Positions 13,845 to 28,599 of a stretch of DNA of 64,000 bases are shown here, piece after piece (within the stretch, counting starts at the first letter, position 1; every line of letters begins with the position of its first letter). Both the position numbers and the translations under genes were made by a program. The stretch lies in the NCBI RefSeq assembly GCF_014805625.2, contig NW_023998517.1:1010293-1074292 (forward strand), in the 5' to 3' direction. Under the pieces are notes generated by a model. It saw only the letters and a program-made list of their open reading frames with translations. It had not been told where the DNA came from and ran no database searches. This DNA is from Glossina fuscipes (Eukaryota; Arthropoda; Insecta; Diptera; Glossinidae).

Positions 13845-16800
13845 CTAAAAAATTATATGTTTATAGGAGTGTTAAAACTTTTAACTGTTTAAGTACTTCC
13901 TTATTAAATTTTACTCCTATATATTTCGATTCTGTTACTACTACTTTTGCTGCCATTGCTCCCATCGTTATATGAGCATAAGTTAGTCGGGATGCAGCAT
14001 AGTGCTCTTAGCTATGGATGACAACGTCGACAGTTAACATAACAATAACATACATATTTAGTAAAGCAGCCGCCTACTCAACGTAATTACAACTCATTGA
14101 GGCGTAGCTTTGCGATACAGTGATAAGAAAACAAAATTACACGTCATGATATATGTACCAATGATTATAATTTAAAGCTCAATACTTCAAGTTTTTTGAT
14201 TAGTAGTTCTTTATATAACCATTCTTCTTAACTTGGACTTTGCTTTATCTCTTTGCTTATCAACTTTATGAGGTTAACAAGTGAACCATATTTTATTTTT
14301 GCTAAAGTTTTCATGAGAACAGTAGCTACCATTTCTTGTGTAGGGGAGCCCTTTAAGGTAACCTCTCTGGTAGGAAAGGCTTTATCCATCACAATGGATA
14401 TGCTTATCAAAAACGTGCTTGCTTCTGTTCTAGTATAAGATTGGTAGCTAACATCCCTATATCCTACGCCTATGTTTGATTAGACTTTCGTAACGTTATT
14501 GGATTCCTTTAAGAGATTTTCTAAGATAGGTTTGCTCTTAACATAAAAGAAACGCTGCAAGCCATTTTCGCGACAAATAATGTCACAATTAGTTCTTCAA
14601 AACTTGTTTAGTGCTCAGAGGAAAATATTGGGAGCACATTTACTGTCGTTGAAGCATCACCGATGTAAGCCAGCGATTATGCTTGACAATGCTTGACAAG
14701 GATTAAACTATGAATACGTGTACAAATCTCTTCGATTTTTGAACGGATCTTATCAAGCGTGTTATGCGCACTTTTTCGTTTGACCTTGCATTGCTTTGTT
14801 AAGCACAAATGCCTCACTTCTTGCCATCAACAACCCGCGTTGTATCACGTTGCTCCTTTCCCTTCAAAAACTTCGCATCGTTTCCACGAATAAAAGCATC
14901 CGCTTTACCATAGGTTCTTCTTCTTCTTTTTCTTCTTTGTGCTACGACTAGAACCTTTTCGTTACGTATTGCTTCCAGGAGCAGTTCTAAAAATAATTCA
15001 GAACAAACTGCAAGTATTTGAGGCCGAGTCAGATGTCAATCAACAAACAGCTAGCCTTCTTTTATAACTTGTTTCCTCCAAATATTTTAATATTCTTTAG
15101 TGACAGATGCTTTTTTCTTTGCAATATCGCTATCACTTCCTTTATGCTTTCCTTCTCTCTCCTTAATTTCATTAGGCTGCTTAATAGATTCGTTGATGAC
15201 GCTAGTTCTCACTTGCTGGGGGCTACACATTTCGGACTGACGCTCTCTTATGAATATAAAATTTAACACTTTTTTAGTACTTTTCAACCATGATCTCAAA
15301 AATTTGAAAATATACTTCTTTGTGCTTAAGTTGGTTGTTAAATTATCATGACTTTTGCATTCGAGCACCAGCTTTAACCAGCAGTTTAGAAATGAATACG
15401 AATTCTATATCCTATTATTAGAAACATTTTGGCGAGAAAACGCGTCAATATCGACTTGGTTACTATGAAACAAGTGTCACGCCTATCAGAAATGATTACA
15501 GTCTTTGTGACTTGCAATGTCCCTGTGATGTTGGTCACAATACGGATATCAATGCAATTCCTTAGCGTATTCTAACAACAGAAATGACTCACTAACTTTT
15601 TACTGGAAAGAGAGAGAGAGAGAGCAATTCGCCAATGTCTTGCCTCTTAGCATCGGCATCTGCATTCCTTTAGTGTAATCAGAACTTTTCTTTTATAAAT
15701 TTTAGTCTGTTGCGCGTGTAAGCTTATCGCGTGTAAGGTGATCATATATTTCTAACGATAATCAATTTGCTTTAGTAGATTAGCTCAATTCCGTATCTGG
15801 TGTGTCTTTCCATTTTGGTTCACTTATTGTGCAATGTGTTAGCGAATGATTTTTCTGACTCGTATATATGATGTTTTCCTGCTTTATAGCTACGATATTC
15901 ACCCATCCGCCACGGAGAATAACGAATCCGAAAGTAAGACTAAAGCTATAAGAAGAATTGAGTGATTTTGTGGTATTTTGGGTATAATTCTCGATCGTAA
16001 ACTTTGATTTCCACTTTGATATTATCTCTGCTAAGATATATGTGAGATAGATATTATGTGAGCCTGGACTTGCTTGCTTGCTCCAATTGCGTATACTATT
16101 CCGCATGCTCTTCTCAAGTCACATATAAACTACTACGTTAATGTGATTTCTGGCGCTGACTCTCTCGCTTATAACTTGGGTTGACTTAACCGCACTACTC
16201 GTTGTATCTCTAACGTTAAATTCAGTGAACTCGATTACGATTTCCTTCATGACTTTTCGAAATTCTCTCTCTGCGACTATCTAAAATGTAGATACCTACC
16301 CGTTAGCCATAGTCGGCTACGCTTTTAACCTGACGACTGCAGTTTGCTAGGATTAGCGGAAGCTCTTTTCTATTAATATCGCGTTTTCTATAATATCGCT
16401 TTGGCCGAAAGTTTCGCTCAGCTCAACACTGGAATGAGGTATGCCTTACTTTGTGGTCTTACGTTGAGGACGATAGCAATGGTAAGTGAATAGCTTTGAG
16501 TTCCTTCTCTTTACTCCGGTCTACGGCTTTGTTGTTGGAAATAAATTTATTAAATGAAAGGCATGGTTCGCCTCAAGTATAACTGGTCCAATGTTCGCGC
16601 CTAATTTTGGCGCTTTTCGCAACATCCTTTAATGTAATTTGAATTTAAAAATTCTTACAGGTCTTCTAATGGATAGGAATGAGTGTTTAAAAAAAATTTT
16701 TTTAAGTGGGACAGACAGACTGAAAATGTTGCAAAAAGGCTCGGAAATCGTGCAATTGCAACTCAATTTAGTGCTTGCTTCATATCCTAACTCTAAGTGT

Positions 16801-19800
16801 GATTGTGAAGTGATGAAAAACTTTCGATACATAAAGCGAAGCTCTATTCTATACAATGAAGCGGATTATATATGAACGGGATATTGATATAAGTTCAACG
16901 TGAAATTCGGCTGAAGTTGAATTAATGTCAAATTCCGTTATATCGAAAGACAAAATCGGTCTTCAAGAGGAAGAATATTAAGGAAAATTTGTTTCTTAAT
17001 GTACTTCGCATATAACCTAAAATTAATGGAGATATTTAAATTGTTTTCAACACTTAATAATTCCTATTGTTATCGTTTTAATACATTTACTGATTCTTTC
17101 TTGTTTGATTGTTTTTTTTTTTTTTTCTTTCTTTTGTTTTAATAAATCGCCAACGGAAAACAGTATCCAATACAAATGTCACAGTAAATGAGGCGCGCAC
17201 CGGCTGACAGTTTCAAATTTCAAAACATTCATATATGTATTCGAATATCACAACATTTCACATACATGCATTCGCATAAAGGTTCAAATGAAACAACAGG
17301 CGTGCATGGAATCCTTCTCTCATATCACATATATTATAAACACATTTCTTACACATGATGCATAGAAAAACTAACGCAATATTACTAAAAAGTATGAGGA
17401 TATCACCACGTGTGTGCTTGTTATAACCCATTCTAGCATCTAGTATTATTATTAAAAAAAAGAAAGAAAAAAAGAAAACAGAAAAAAAAATAGAAAAAAA
17501 GACAATTTTACACTGACTTACAATGCATCAACAAACTCACAAGGCAAAACACTTGAATGGTGGAAATGATGGCGCTCCCGTATGAGAGGCAAGTGTACGA
17601 ATAGTAGAGAGCACGAAAAACGACAAACGGCAGCCATATTGGAATTCACTCAAGTATTTCGAAAAATGTAGGCGGAGCTTAGCCGCACTTAGCAGTAAAA
17701 CAAGTGTTCGACACAGTGCACAGTGCACAGTGCCCGCAACAATGGCTTACCAAGCAGCATGGCTGACTTTGATGCGTTAGAAGAGTTCAGCTATATACTA
17801 CGACGAACAGAAAGAATGAAATGCTTAGAGACTAATTGCTTCTACGCACATAAATGCAATTTGATGATGTTTAACGGATACATTTCATTATGCGCATGCG
17901 ATATTCGTATGATGTTGTTTTCAGCAGGACTGTTGTTAAACTGACAATGCCATCAAAGCAGAGGAACTCAAATTTCGAAAATTATGATAATGCATAGTGA
18001 GAGTAAATGAATGTGTGTGCATGTGCCTTTTTGGATAGATGGACAATATGTATGGGTGTAGTTGTTTCGAATTTTCAAAATTTTATTAACTTGTACGAAA
18101 TTTATTGTAATAGTATTGGTTTCGAGTTCGATTAATTTCTCACTGATACTAAGACGAAATTTTGAATTTTTTTTTTTCAAGTCAGTAATGCGTGCGTTAA
18201 AATGCTCTCTGTTTTTTCGAATTCGAATTTACCTGCGATTCTGCTTATCATTCGTTTACGAATTTTCTCAATACATAACAACACCGAACTGGCCACAATT
18301 GCGAATTGCGTTTTTTTTTTTTTAAGTTAATATTCTATTAAAGGTTCATTTGTGGCGTTGATTATGGCGATTGCCATCAAGGATACATACACTTCCTGTA
18401 TATGTAATCTATACTAATGTCCTCTGTAATTATGTCTGAATTCTATTTGGTCGTTTCACTTGCCATTTCTTGGCACTTAATTTAATGTTGTTGCAATTTT
18501 TCATATCAACCGCATCAACTACCAACCACCGACTAATAGTTTATGTGGCTTTTTGCTATACTTGTGATGATATATAAGTTATATTAAAAAAAAAAAAAAA
18601 ACTAAGTTATCTTAAATATTTTTTAATTAAGTTCTTTTTTTAATACATTCGTATATTGCGTACGATATTCCCTTTTTTCTTTTTTGTTTAAAAGCATATT
18701 TTAAAAGGGGTATCGCATTAACGAGAGGTTAATTAATAGTAAATCCTACCGTTACAGTTGCAACATGGTTTTGAAAGCACAAACACGTTCGGTTTTTTTG
18801 TTTGTTTTGTGGTTTGTCCCGACATTTGATATAATTTGTTATATTTTCTAATTTGATTGAAAAACAATAGCTCGAGTTAAGGAAAACTTATACGCGTTTG
18901 GCGCTTGGCAGTTAGCTTCGAATATTTAATATAAGCACAAGACTTCGACTTCGAAATTTTTTTAATCAATATATCTTTTACAATAAATGTAAAATGTAAT
19001 CCATTAACATTAGCTTTATAAGGAGCCAGAGTTGTGGCCATTAAAATAATCCATTAACTGATCTTTATATGGAACCCTATAATTCGTTTCCATGTGCCGT
19101 ATAGTGTTATAATTACTTTGTATTGCATATGTTGAGACTGAACTTGGGAAGTTACTGAGGTTACCGTTCGCGATGGCTCCCCCGCACATAAGGGCTTGTG
19201 GCGGGTATAAACATTGGAATCTTTCATCATAGGTTTCGGAGAAAACGAGGAAACTTGTCGAATGTGTTTTCGAAAAGTTACTCTAGGAAATTGCTCAGCA
19301 CTTTCTCTGGGACGATCTATTTCAACCGTTCTCTGATATAGATGGAAATGATTTAGATTTTTCTCATATTTCACTAGGCACTAAAAATTCATAAACTTAT
19401 TTAATGGAATAATATTTTCAATACCTTTCCTTTTTACTCCACATGAATACATAATTTTCGATCTCCTCGCGAAAAAAGTGTTAAGTATACTTGTATTTGT
19501 CGTGTGGAAATGGTGTTTAAAGTTAAGTTTTTCAGCTTAAATAAGTTATTAAACAAAGCTTTCAGAATATAGACGCACTTTTTTCCTTAAAGGTCAAATT
19601 AATTTAAAAATGAAAATGCAAACAAAGCACTAACAGTTAAAGAAATACTTGAGTATATTGATCGCATTCATCTGGTACTTACGCGATTTGCCTTAAGAGT
19701 TTCCGATCTAAATAATAAAACAAACTTTTTTCTTTTACAAGATTTGAATTTATTCATCCAGCTTGAAGAATAACGCAATTAGTCAAACAATGCTCCAGCA

Positions 19801-22800
19801 TTTTTGTTCGTCAAGATCCCCGAAATAGTTTTCAGTTTCCGCGATGACCTACGGCCATCATTTGATCCGAATCATTTTCCCTGGAGCATGTTGTTGATGT
19901 TTGTCGCTAGGGATTAACTTAGGAGAATATGAGATTAGCGAGGCAGCAAAACCTATTTTTTTTCATCCCGTTTTTCCATTTTAACCAACGACTTGGGACC
20001 ATGTGCTTTTTCCTCATTGTCAGCAAACTTGCGATAACCTTTCGTATACTTAAACTATGGTTCATCCTCTTCTGAAGCGTTCATAGCATCTGCTGCATTG
20101 CTCTATTATCTTAAAATTACAGTTATCGAGCAGTAATTGATAAAATTGAGCAATTGTTTGAGTCAGCGTTAATAGCTCTTGCCCGTCCATTATCATGCAA
20201 CGTGGTACGAATGTATTTCAGTTCACATGCCCGACAACTGAATGTAGTAAACAATGATGGGGAGTTCGAGTACACAGTATCCAACTCATCTGTAGTACAA
20301 ATATTTAATGATAACCTGATATACTTCTGTTTTCATTCATTTTCGCTAAAATCATCACAAATACTCAGTCAAACAATCGGCAAACAATAACTGCCCTGCC
20401 AAAATGGCTGAATTTTGGTTAAATATTTATTGATACATGCATAAACCAACTCTCCGATTACGTTCAGGTTGGACACTTTTCAACAGAAAGCTGTGCCCAC
20501 AAACGCCACGACGCTAACCATAACTTAATAAATACCATTCATTATCATCATCGTTTATTTCGCAAATAAAAAAAAAAAAAAAATAAAAAAAAGCAGTCAT
20601 TTATCATTTTCTCAAATACTTTTCTTCCTTTTTATTACTAATTTATACTTTTCGTCGTAACTCTAGAAGAAAGTGTTCAGATAAATCTCAAAACATCTTC
20701 GGCATCCAGTTATAGGACTGCGTGATAAAAATCGTTGCAGTTTATAAGCAACACTTTAAATATAAAATTGTAAAATAACATTTTCATCCTTAATCAATAT
20801 TCTTAGATGTAAAATCAAATTTAAATTAATAGGAAATGATAGCTAGGAACTAACATCATCATTAAAACTCTTCAAAGAATATCGCAGAGACAGAGTTGGA
20901 ATGAAATTAACTTTGAATGCCTCTGCGTAGTCTGCATGCATCCGCTTCACGTTTGCAACATCAAACGTACATGTATAATGAACACTTGTTCAACAACCAT
21001 CAATCTTGTTTCAAGTGGTTTCTAATGAAGGTCAAACGATTTCATCTAACAATTTTTACAACTTCATTATAATATCGGTTGTCGTTGATTAATGATCCTA
21101 AGAAGTTTTTTTTTTATAGATTGATCTTGTTTTCTCTTCTCTTCCTCTTCTTTTTACTGCTAATGTGTTTGATTTATTTATTGTTTTTTATATTTTTATA
21201 ATTTCTTTATTAAGTCTAACGTATCCATAATTTTCTTATTAGCAGAAAATGATTGTCATATGTTATGGCAGCTTTCCGGAAATGCAATTTCGAAACTTCT
21301 TATGGTTACAGCTTATGTAGATGATCTGTAGATTTTCTTCTTGGAATCAATCCTAATTTTGGATAGGGAAGAATGACTAAACATGAACGAGTTTTATCTT
21401 TTTGCTGCCATTCGCAATATTTTTCGTATAGTAAGGACATTCTTCTTAGAATATGTAACGGAAACGTGATATTTTTCTAATATAAACCATGGCCATGAAC
21501 ATTGGTGCATTCACTAGTGTGAATGGTGAAATCAATCGGGTCAAGACTGTCCGCCTAAGGAGTTCATTATTACGAGCTCAATCCTTTATTAGAAAAATCC
21601 AGCTGGTCCTCTGTTTTTTCTTACCTCTCTACCTAACTTCGAAGATCGGAAGATGCTTTTGCAGAATAGGAAATGCGTGCAGAGATGCATAGAAATGTAT
21701 TATAAAATACGTATATCGTTAGATATATACATAGACATATTAGATCAAGCAAAAAGGTCTTCCCCTCAGACAGCTTTAGGATTACGAATCTTTGACGACA
21801 ATAATCCATGCTATCAAACCGTACTGTAATGAGTGTTAAAGATCAAAGTCCACGCATGAGTGATTAACACGAAAGGCGCCAGCTTACGTTACGACAATGT
21901 CCTTTTACTCATATGTAACGGCTTAGCCAAAATTGGGCTTCTTAATGCATCCAACTTGTATCGCCCGTAATGTTTCCTGTACGACTATTATTTGTTTCAA
22001 CAACTGTGGAACTCTCGTCATAGTATGAACATGATTTCAAAAGATGACTGCGGACTTTGTTACGTTTTTTGCCCAGAAATCCCAGAAACTCTACAATGAT
22101 AATGGCTTTCCCACAAAAAAGTGTCAAAGTTTATCGATATTTGATACAAAAAAATATTAATGAAAAAATGCCTTTCAATGCCTTTTACCTAACAGTTTAC
22201 AACGTAGAAGCGGATCGTTGCTTAAACTTTAAATCAAACATCGGATGTTAGCTATTGGCCGTTATGCGTCTATTCTGCATTTCTAGTAAATTCAAATATA
22301 TTTTTTGGCTGCTAGGCAGTCTTGATTTCCGATGTCAAACTCGATCTTAGATACCCTCAAGCTCAACTCTACGCAACATTATAATTCCAAAATATTTTAT
22401 TTTATTCGCAAATGTATGGATAAAGTTTAATACGAAGACGTGGGCTACCTAATGCCGGTTTCACCAAATCAACCGGCTTATCGTCACCAAAAGCTTTGAA
22501 GCCAATTTTTCTCCTTGGATACCAACTTTTGAAATTATGAACATTTCAAAAACAGAAGACCGATAGAAGGCTTTACTAAAATGACTGTAACATGTAAAGT
22601 AAAACGCGGAATATCATGAATTTTAGACACATTTCGTTTAAAAGCTGGTAATATGGGTCTCTCAACAATGTTGCCGTATATGCTTCACGCAGACGACTTA
22701 TTAAGTGAGTGAGTGCCGTATACACAATATGTAATTACGTAATCGGAACTTTAGAGACATTAACTTGACTTGGAATTTTACACGACTTCTTAAAGTTGTT

Positions 22801-24344
22801 TGTAGTGAAGTTTTCAGTATGATTTGTACTGACCTACAGTCGAATAAAAGATGTTGTTGTAGCTCGTATGCGCAGTCTAACGGTGGGCATGAAAAAGCCT
22901 TTTATTACATAAATAAAGTGTTTTTCTTTTTGCTGTATTTACTTTCTTCAAGCCTACTAAGTATTTAACCGGAGATTGTAAGGAAAGAAATATTTAAACA
23001 TATTACTTAAATTCTTAACCTAAATTGATTGCATGTCCTTCTAAAAACGATCTTAATAATCTGACATCATAATAAGCCATTAATCAATTGGAATTATGAA
23101 AGACCTTAACGTAGACACTAACGTAAACACGCATTCATATACAAAAGGAATAACCATATATATAATAATTTAAATAAACAACAGTCATTGTGACAAACAG
23201 AGATATTTTCATACACATACAAATATATATATATATACATATATATATATATGTATATGCAATGTATCGACCGAAACCAGCATCAGGTCTTAAGACTTTA
23301 TTAAAATAAGAGGCCAATGAGAGTATACTACATATGTATAACATATTGTGAGACTACATGTACAAGTCAGCAAATTAATGGACAGACAAACGGATGCTTA
23401 AATAATAATAACAACAACAACAATAAATTTTGCTATGCAAATACAAGCATGAATGTGTTTTAAATATTTTTTTTCAATTCAAAACATATTAAATTAATAA
23501 AGCGAGCAACGGTGAGTTGGTCATTTTGCTTACTTAACTGCACGGTGACATGATATGATAAATATATGAAAACATTTATCATAAAATATATTGAATATGC
23601 ATATGTATGCATATACTTACTTATATAACTACAACTGCGTTAGAGTATACGTCAGAGAATAAATATTGTTTACTTATATAAGTTGTATAAGAAGCGTCTA
23701 AGGCACTAAATATTTTAGCATTTCCTGAATCTTTTAAATGAATTTAACTAAAGCCTGGCATGTGCGTAAATGTACTAATTAAGAGATAGACAAAAACGGG
23801 CATATAATCCTTACGTACTTATATACACTAAAGTACAGGATTAACTAACATTTTTTATAGCAAATATCAAGGCAGACATACATGCTCGCCGTAAGACTTT
23901 ACGAGATTAATTTCTTATTCTTTTGTTTTAGTGGCAATATATGTTATGGCGAAGTTTTAATTTTCAATTTGAAATATTAAATATATTTATAGACAGCAGA
24001 AAGGCAGGATACATTCGATTTGCTTTATGCTTCCCGACGGTGAGCTCAACTTTTGTGTGGGATCCTCTCTAACGTATATATTAGGAAAAAATCTCAATCA
24101 GCTTAGTTCCATCGGTTTATCCGCCTATTCGTTTGCCTGTTCATTTTCTGTGTGGTGTTGCTTCGATTACAGTAGCAGAAATTGGGAGAGGAGATTGAAG
24201 TTGCATTAAGCTATGATCACAAATAAATTTTAAAAATCAGAAATAGTTCGCCTATAGCAGGTGAAACTGGTTCACTGACCATCCTTAATAGACATTAATC
24301 TAAAACTTGGAGCAAATGCCAATCAAAATAATCTTGTTTTAATA
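11685..24344. other. Long intergenic region, no gene recognised
   Basis: Mostly unique-looking AT-rich DNA. It has poly(A) runs (12788, 13425, 13812, 20570), a short (GA)n at 15609-15625 and a triple CAGTGCA at 17713-17732. A weak GTCY-type fragment in the minus orientation is near 16700 (GGGACAGACAGACTG) and another near 23380. The open frames reach about 108 codons and resemble nothing I know. Confidence 0.5.
13812..13842. repeat. Poly(A) run of 31 bases
   Basis: The longest homopolymer in the window. Others are at 1947-1973, 46469-46490, 50396-50419 and 62860-62879. Such runs could be tails of retroposed copies, but no source transcript is recognisable next to this one. Homopolymers are also prone to length errors. 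Confidence 0.9.
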
Positions 24345-24562
24345 CCACCAAATGCTTGGGTGTTTCCCCTATACGTGTAACACGGTGACTGTCAGAAAGA
24401 AGAGAGGGAAGAATTGGTGGCGGCGGGCGTTTGCCCAATCGATAATTATTATGCCTCTACCCACTGAGCTACTACCTCATTATAGCTACGACCAAAGCTT
24501 GCGATTTGAGCCCTCGACTTAGCACTCGCAGTTCTTACCTGCTCGGCTATTCATGCGGCTTT
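24345..24562 (-). mobile_element. tRNA-derived SINE-like copy, family A (copy 3, best preserved)
   Basis: Minus strand: GCCGCATGAATAGCCGAGCAG, B-box-like GGGCTCAAATCGC, TTTGGTCGTAGCTATAATGAG, second tRNA-like box GTAGCTCAGTGGGTAGAGGC, CGCCGCCACCAATTCTTCC, CTCTTCTTTCTGACAG, and the tail ACACGTATAGGGGAAACACCC. It has two pol III A-box-like motifs, suggesting a composite tRNA-derived SINE. It does not fold as a normal tRNA gene, and no amino-acid identity is assigned. Confidence 0.65.
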
Positions 24563-27500
24563 GTTTATACACTTGGTAGCGATGGGCATAAAATATTAAC
24601 ACACGATCTACGAAAGCTAATAACAATGCGATCGGCAATATTTTCCGTGTTCAACGTACTGGAATGCGTATAATTACCAAAACTTTTACTATTATTATTG
24701 TAAAATATTTAGACCAAAAAAATACATTTGAAGGCTAAACATGTAGAACCACCAACAACCAGGACTATCGCGGTTTTTCTTTATTGTTGAAGGTAGAGTA
24801 GAGAATGCTTCGTTTTTTGATATTAGGTTTTCCAAATACTTTTAAGATGTCCATAGGGTTAGGCACTCCGGAAACAGTTCTTCGAATGTGGGAAATGTTA
24901 CCGCATTCGCAGGATCTATGTCTAATGCCTAGATTCCTTAAGCATCTATTGCTTTGTAGCAATGGTATGACTAAAGCGAATTCTTCTTCCTGCAAATGGG
25001 TTGATCTTGAGTTTCTCGACATTGTGATTAGATATGTGGGTGGGATGAGATTAACACAATAACGTGGATGACACTACTGTCAATTATTTTTGTCAATTTT
25101 CTCTTTGATTTTCTTACTAAAACATTTTCGAATGTAAAGCTTTTCCATTGTGCTTTCCCATTAGCCGCATGGTCTGCTCACCCATTGCCCAAACAATTAA
25201 TATAACTCGATACCTAAAAGTTTTAATGTGGTCTCCGTAAGTGGCAGTGATGTTCCTTATAATGTTAAGTGTGCTCCAGTTGGAATTTAGAGAGTTACGG
25301 ACAGCTTTTATTACCGAAAATTTGTCTGTCACTTTTCACAATTCTCTCATGCTGGTGGAAGGTGGAGAGAGAGTATCGGAAATTCAACTCAAGGCACAAA
25401 GATAACCTCTTGTTTGCGATTGTCTAAGCTGTAGAAACATAAACAACCCTAACTGGTATATGAACCCGAAATGTTACGAATGTTCGCACGTTTTCTTAGG
25501 AAGCCAATCGTCTGCTTTTGGAATTTTGAAGCGTACAAAAATTGAAGTTGAAATTTCGCTTAAAGAAAAAAAAAAAGTATTTGAAGGGATTAGTATCGAA
25601 ATGTTTCTCTCAAGATGGCCGTTCTCATCGCTTTATTTTAATTTATATTTAATTAAATTTTGAAATGAAAAAAGAAATGAATAAAACGTCAGATACTCGA
25701 CGTGGTCTGTTGATTTCATTTAAATGCACCGAATCGACTTTTATTTATTTTCTATTTGTGTGGAATGACGAGATGGTTGACGTAAATTATTTATAATTAC
25801 AAAATTATTTATCGTCGTTTGCTTATTTTTAGGAAAATTCTTGGGATGCTTTGATATTCACGGGTATGTGGCAACTAATGTTCGTTGTAATGTTTTCGCA
25901 TAAATTATTCTTAATTTAATATAATGCACAAACAAACACTTTTCGTTTTTGTTTTTTTGCTTAAAATTCTTTAATAATTGAATTTTTTTTCTTCATACAT
26001 TAGTTGTTTTCTATTTCTGTTAGCTTTTCTTTTCATATCGAAACATTGCAAAGACATTCAGCACTTACTCAAATTTAATTTATTTTATTTTATTTTTTTT
26101 TTTCGAAAATGCTATTATTGAGAAAAAAAATGCACCCTTTTAGTCGCCTCTTACGACAAGCAAGGGAGAGCGCTGTGGATGTATTCTTCCCATATATTGG
26201 CCCCAAACCACAGGGCCGTTGCAATGTCTGCTTTTTCAAATACAACTCACTTTTAACCGCCTTGATCGAAATTGATGCTACTGATGAATTTATGCAGTCG
26301 TACCTAAAGCTCACTTTTTAATCTCATAACCACGTCCGTCCATCCGTCCTTCCCTCATAAAATTTTATCATTATGAATGTACATTTGTTTTTTTGGCAAG
26401 TCGTTTCATTAAAGTCTAAGTTTACATTACAAATACCCTGAGTCCGATGAGTATACAAGTGTAGCGCTAAAGAAGTCGATATAGCTAACTGGTTAAGGGT
26501 CAATCGATGTAAAGTCGTTATTAGTGTAATCAGCCCTCGAAAGTACAAACTATTCTTCTCGAAAACTGTTGCTTAAATCTTTTCAAGATTATGCATTGAG
26601 TAGTAGAAGAAAAATGTGTTATTATTTCTATTTTGGATGAAATCACTTATCCTACTTGCACAAAATTTCCTTATATTTATCGAGTTATTTAGTGCATTTA
26701 GGACGTGACATAAAAATCATAAATTCATCGGTCGCACCCAACACTATTAGCGATAATGAAAAAGTATAAAATTTACTAGTAACGCCTGCATGGATAAGTA
26801 CTCAAGTGCCTTTATTCTCTTCGACAATTTGCTTAGCTTTCTTTCTGCTAAAGTTTACCTTTAAAATAATTTTCGAAATTCGTTGCTTATGCTTCAAAAT
26901 AACATAATCAAGATTTAAAAGCGGTTCATGATAGCTAATAAAAGCATACGAATACCAATATTAGGCGAGCGAGCATTCAAAAGCCTTAGAAGTATTTAGT
27001 TAGCAGTAAAGTTGGGAATAAACATATCATCTACAAGCATTATTCTCTGATCAGGGATAAATTGAGCTTCGAGTTACCTTCTGTTGCTTTGATTTTAGAC
27101 AGCCTGAATTAAGCACTTGATGACAGTTAATATACTCTTTGATGGCAGGCAGTGAAAAAATAATCCTTTAACTTTTTTCTGGCTTGTGTGGCTACTTTTC
27201 TACTAAGTAAATTCGAAAAATATGCTTCCTATTCCGTGCGAATCATTAGTGAGTAACTTCTGTTAAAGGTCTAGTAAGTTTTTGAATGTAATGGACAATC
27301 TATCGTTCTCTTGGGAATAGAGTTTGAATGTAAAGAAATCCAATAGAGGTAAAAAAAAAGTCGATAGTTGAGTAAGATCGAGTGATTAGCAAATAGCCTG
27401 CTTAACCTCACTTAGTATAAGTCTTCACAAATCTCTGCACATACACACATAGATCACAAATTGTATCTTATGCGGGAGGAGGTCTGAAACGTGCACTCTT

Positions 27501-28599
27501 CTGATCTTAACTAAGCACATTACATTACTATTCCATCAGTTTAATTCTTTCTTCTTTGAACCTATCATTCCAAAGGTACTTCGTCGTCTTCAAAAGTAAT
27601 CCTATTAACCCAATTAGCGATCCTTGTTAACAATTGGGCCCACCGGAAGGAATTCATAATGCAAGATACCACGATAATCGAAGACTACCGTTAATATCAT
27701 TTTGATGCACCGTTCGTGACTTAGCTTTTGCACGATATACGCTCGATCGACCTCCGTTTATGCTTAGATCCAAATCTCATGTCATTTCATTTACAAACGA
27801 AATATTAGTCTTACTTTTTGGTTACTGTAGTACAATAAATATTAAACTGCACTGCAGTACTCAGGGGTTTCAGAAAATGATGCCCGTCCACGTAATCTTG
27901 TTTTCAATAACATTTCCTCTCTCTTTTATTCAACTCAGCAGACCACTATTTCATTAACTTTTACTTGAACTTTGCAGGCAGTAGTATGTGACATGGGCTA
28001 ATATCAGGTCGACGCACGGACAGACATGCTTGAATTAATTCAGAAAATAGTTGCGTCTCTCTTAGGATCACAGACTTAAGTTACTGTGACCAGCAATGGT
28101 GTAAGCAACCAAGGGTGGAGGAATTCCTGTCCGGATTTCGAAGGATAAATACTCTCTGTAGTATGTCTTAAGCCTGCAGGAAGCGCATGTAGGCAGGTCG
28201 CGAATAGGTTTAGAATCTTACTCTCATCAAATTGTTTTGAAATTAAGTAGTTGCTGATGCCTACTACGAGAGTACTCTGATTGATATCGGTCCGGGAGAT
28301 CCCCCTGTTAAGCACACATAAAACTCGCAGAGTTGTTTATTAGCATTTTGCCCACCTCACACCTTTATACATTGACTTGAAAGGATGCCTGGCACACTAA
28401 CTAAACTTCATTCAGCTTGAAATCTTATCTCTCTTAGGCTTATGGTTGGTGTAAAGAATGATTTGACAAAATTAGTGTAATCTTATCCTTCGATTGTAGA
28501 GTTTTTTTTTCTCTTTCTTCTTGCGGGTTATAAATTCCCAAGAAGCTTCGATAGCTTTTCAGTGTCTCTGAACTAATGAAATGCTTTGAAATAAACATA
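24563..28599. other. Intergenic region, no gene recognised
   Basis: Two places have open frames on both strands, 24765-25062 and 26090-26321. Neither gives a confident family match. The first has a minus-strand ...CLRNLGIRHRSCECGN that faintly recalls the C-terminal part of non-LTR reverse transcriptases. The rest is unremarkable. Confidence 0.45.

Noticed and set aside
24421..24562. tRNA gene candidates from A-box/B-box-like motifs
   Set aside because: No cloverleaf with acceptor stem or anticodon arm. The same blocks recur in several copies, so this is a SINE-like repeat.
26090..26321. Open frames on both strands around TTTTAGTCGCCTCTTACGAC
   Set aside because: The phrase feels like part of a dispersed repeat seen in other genomes, but I cannot name the family and see no second copy here.
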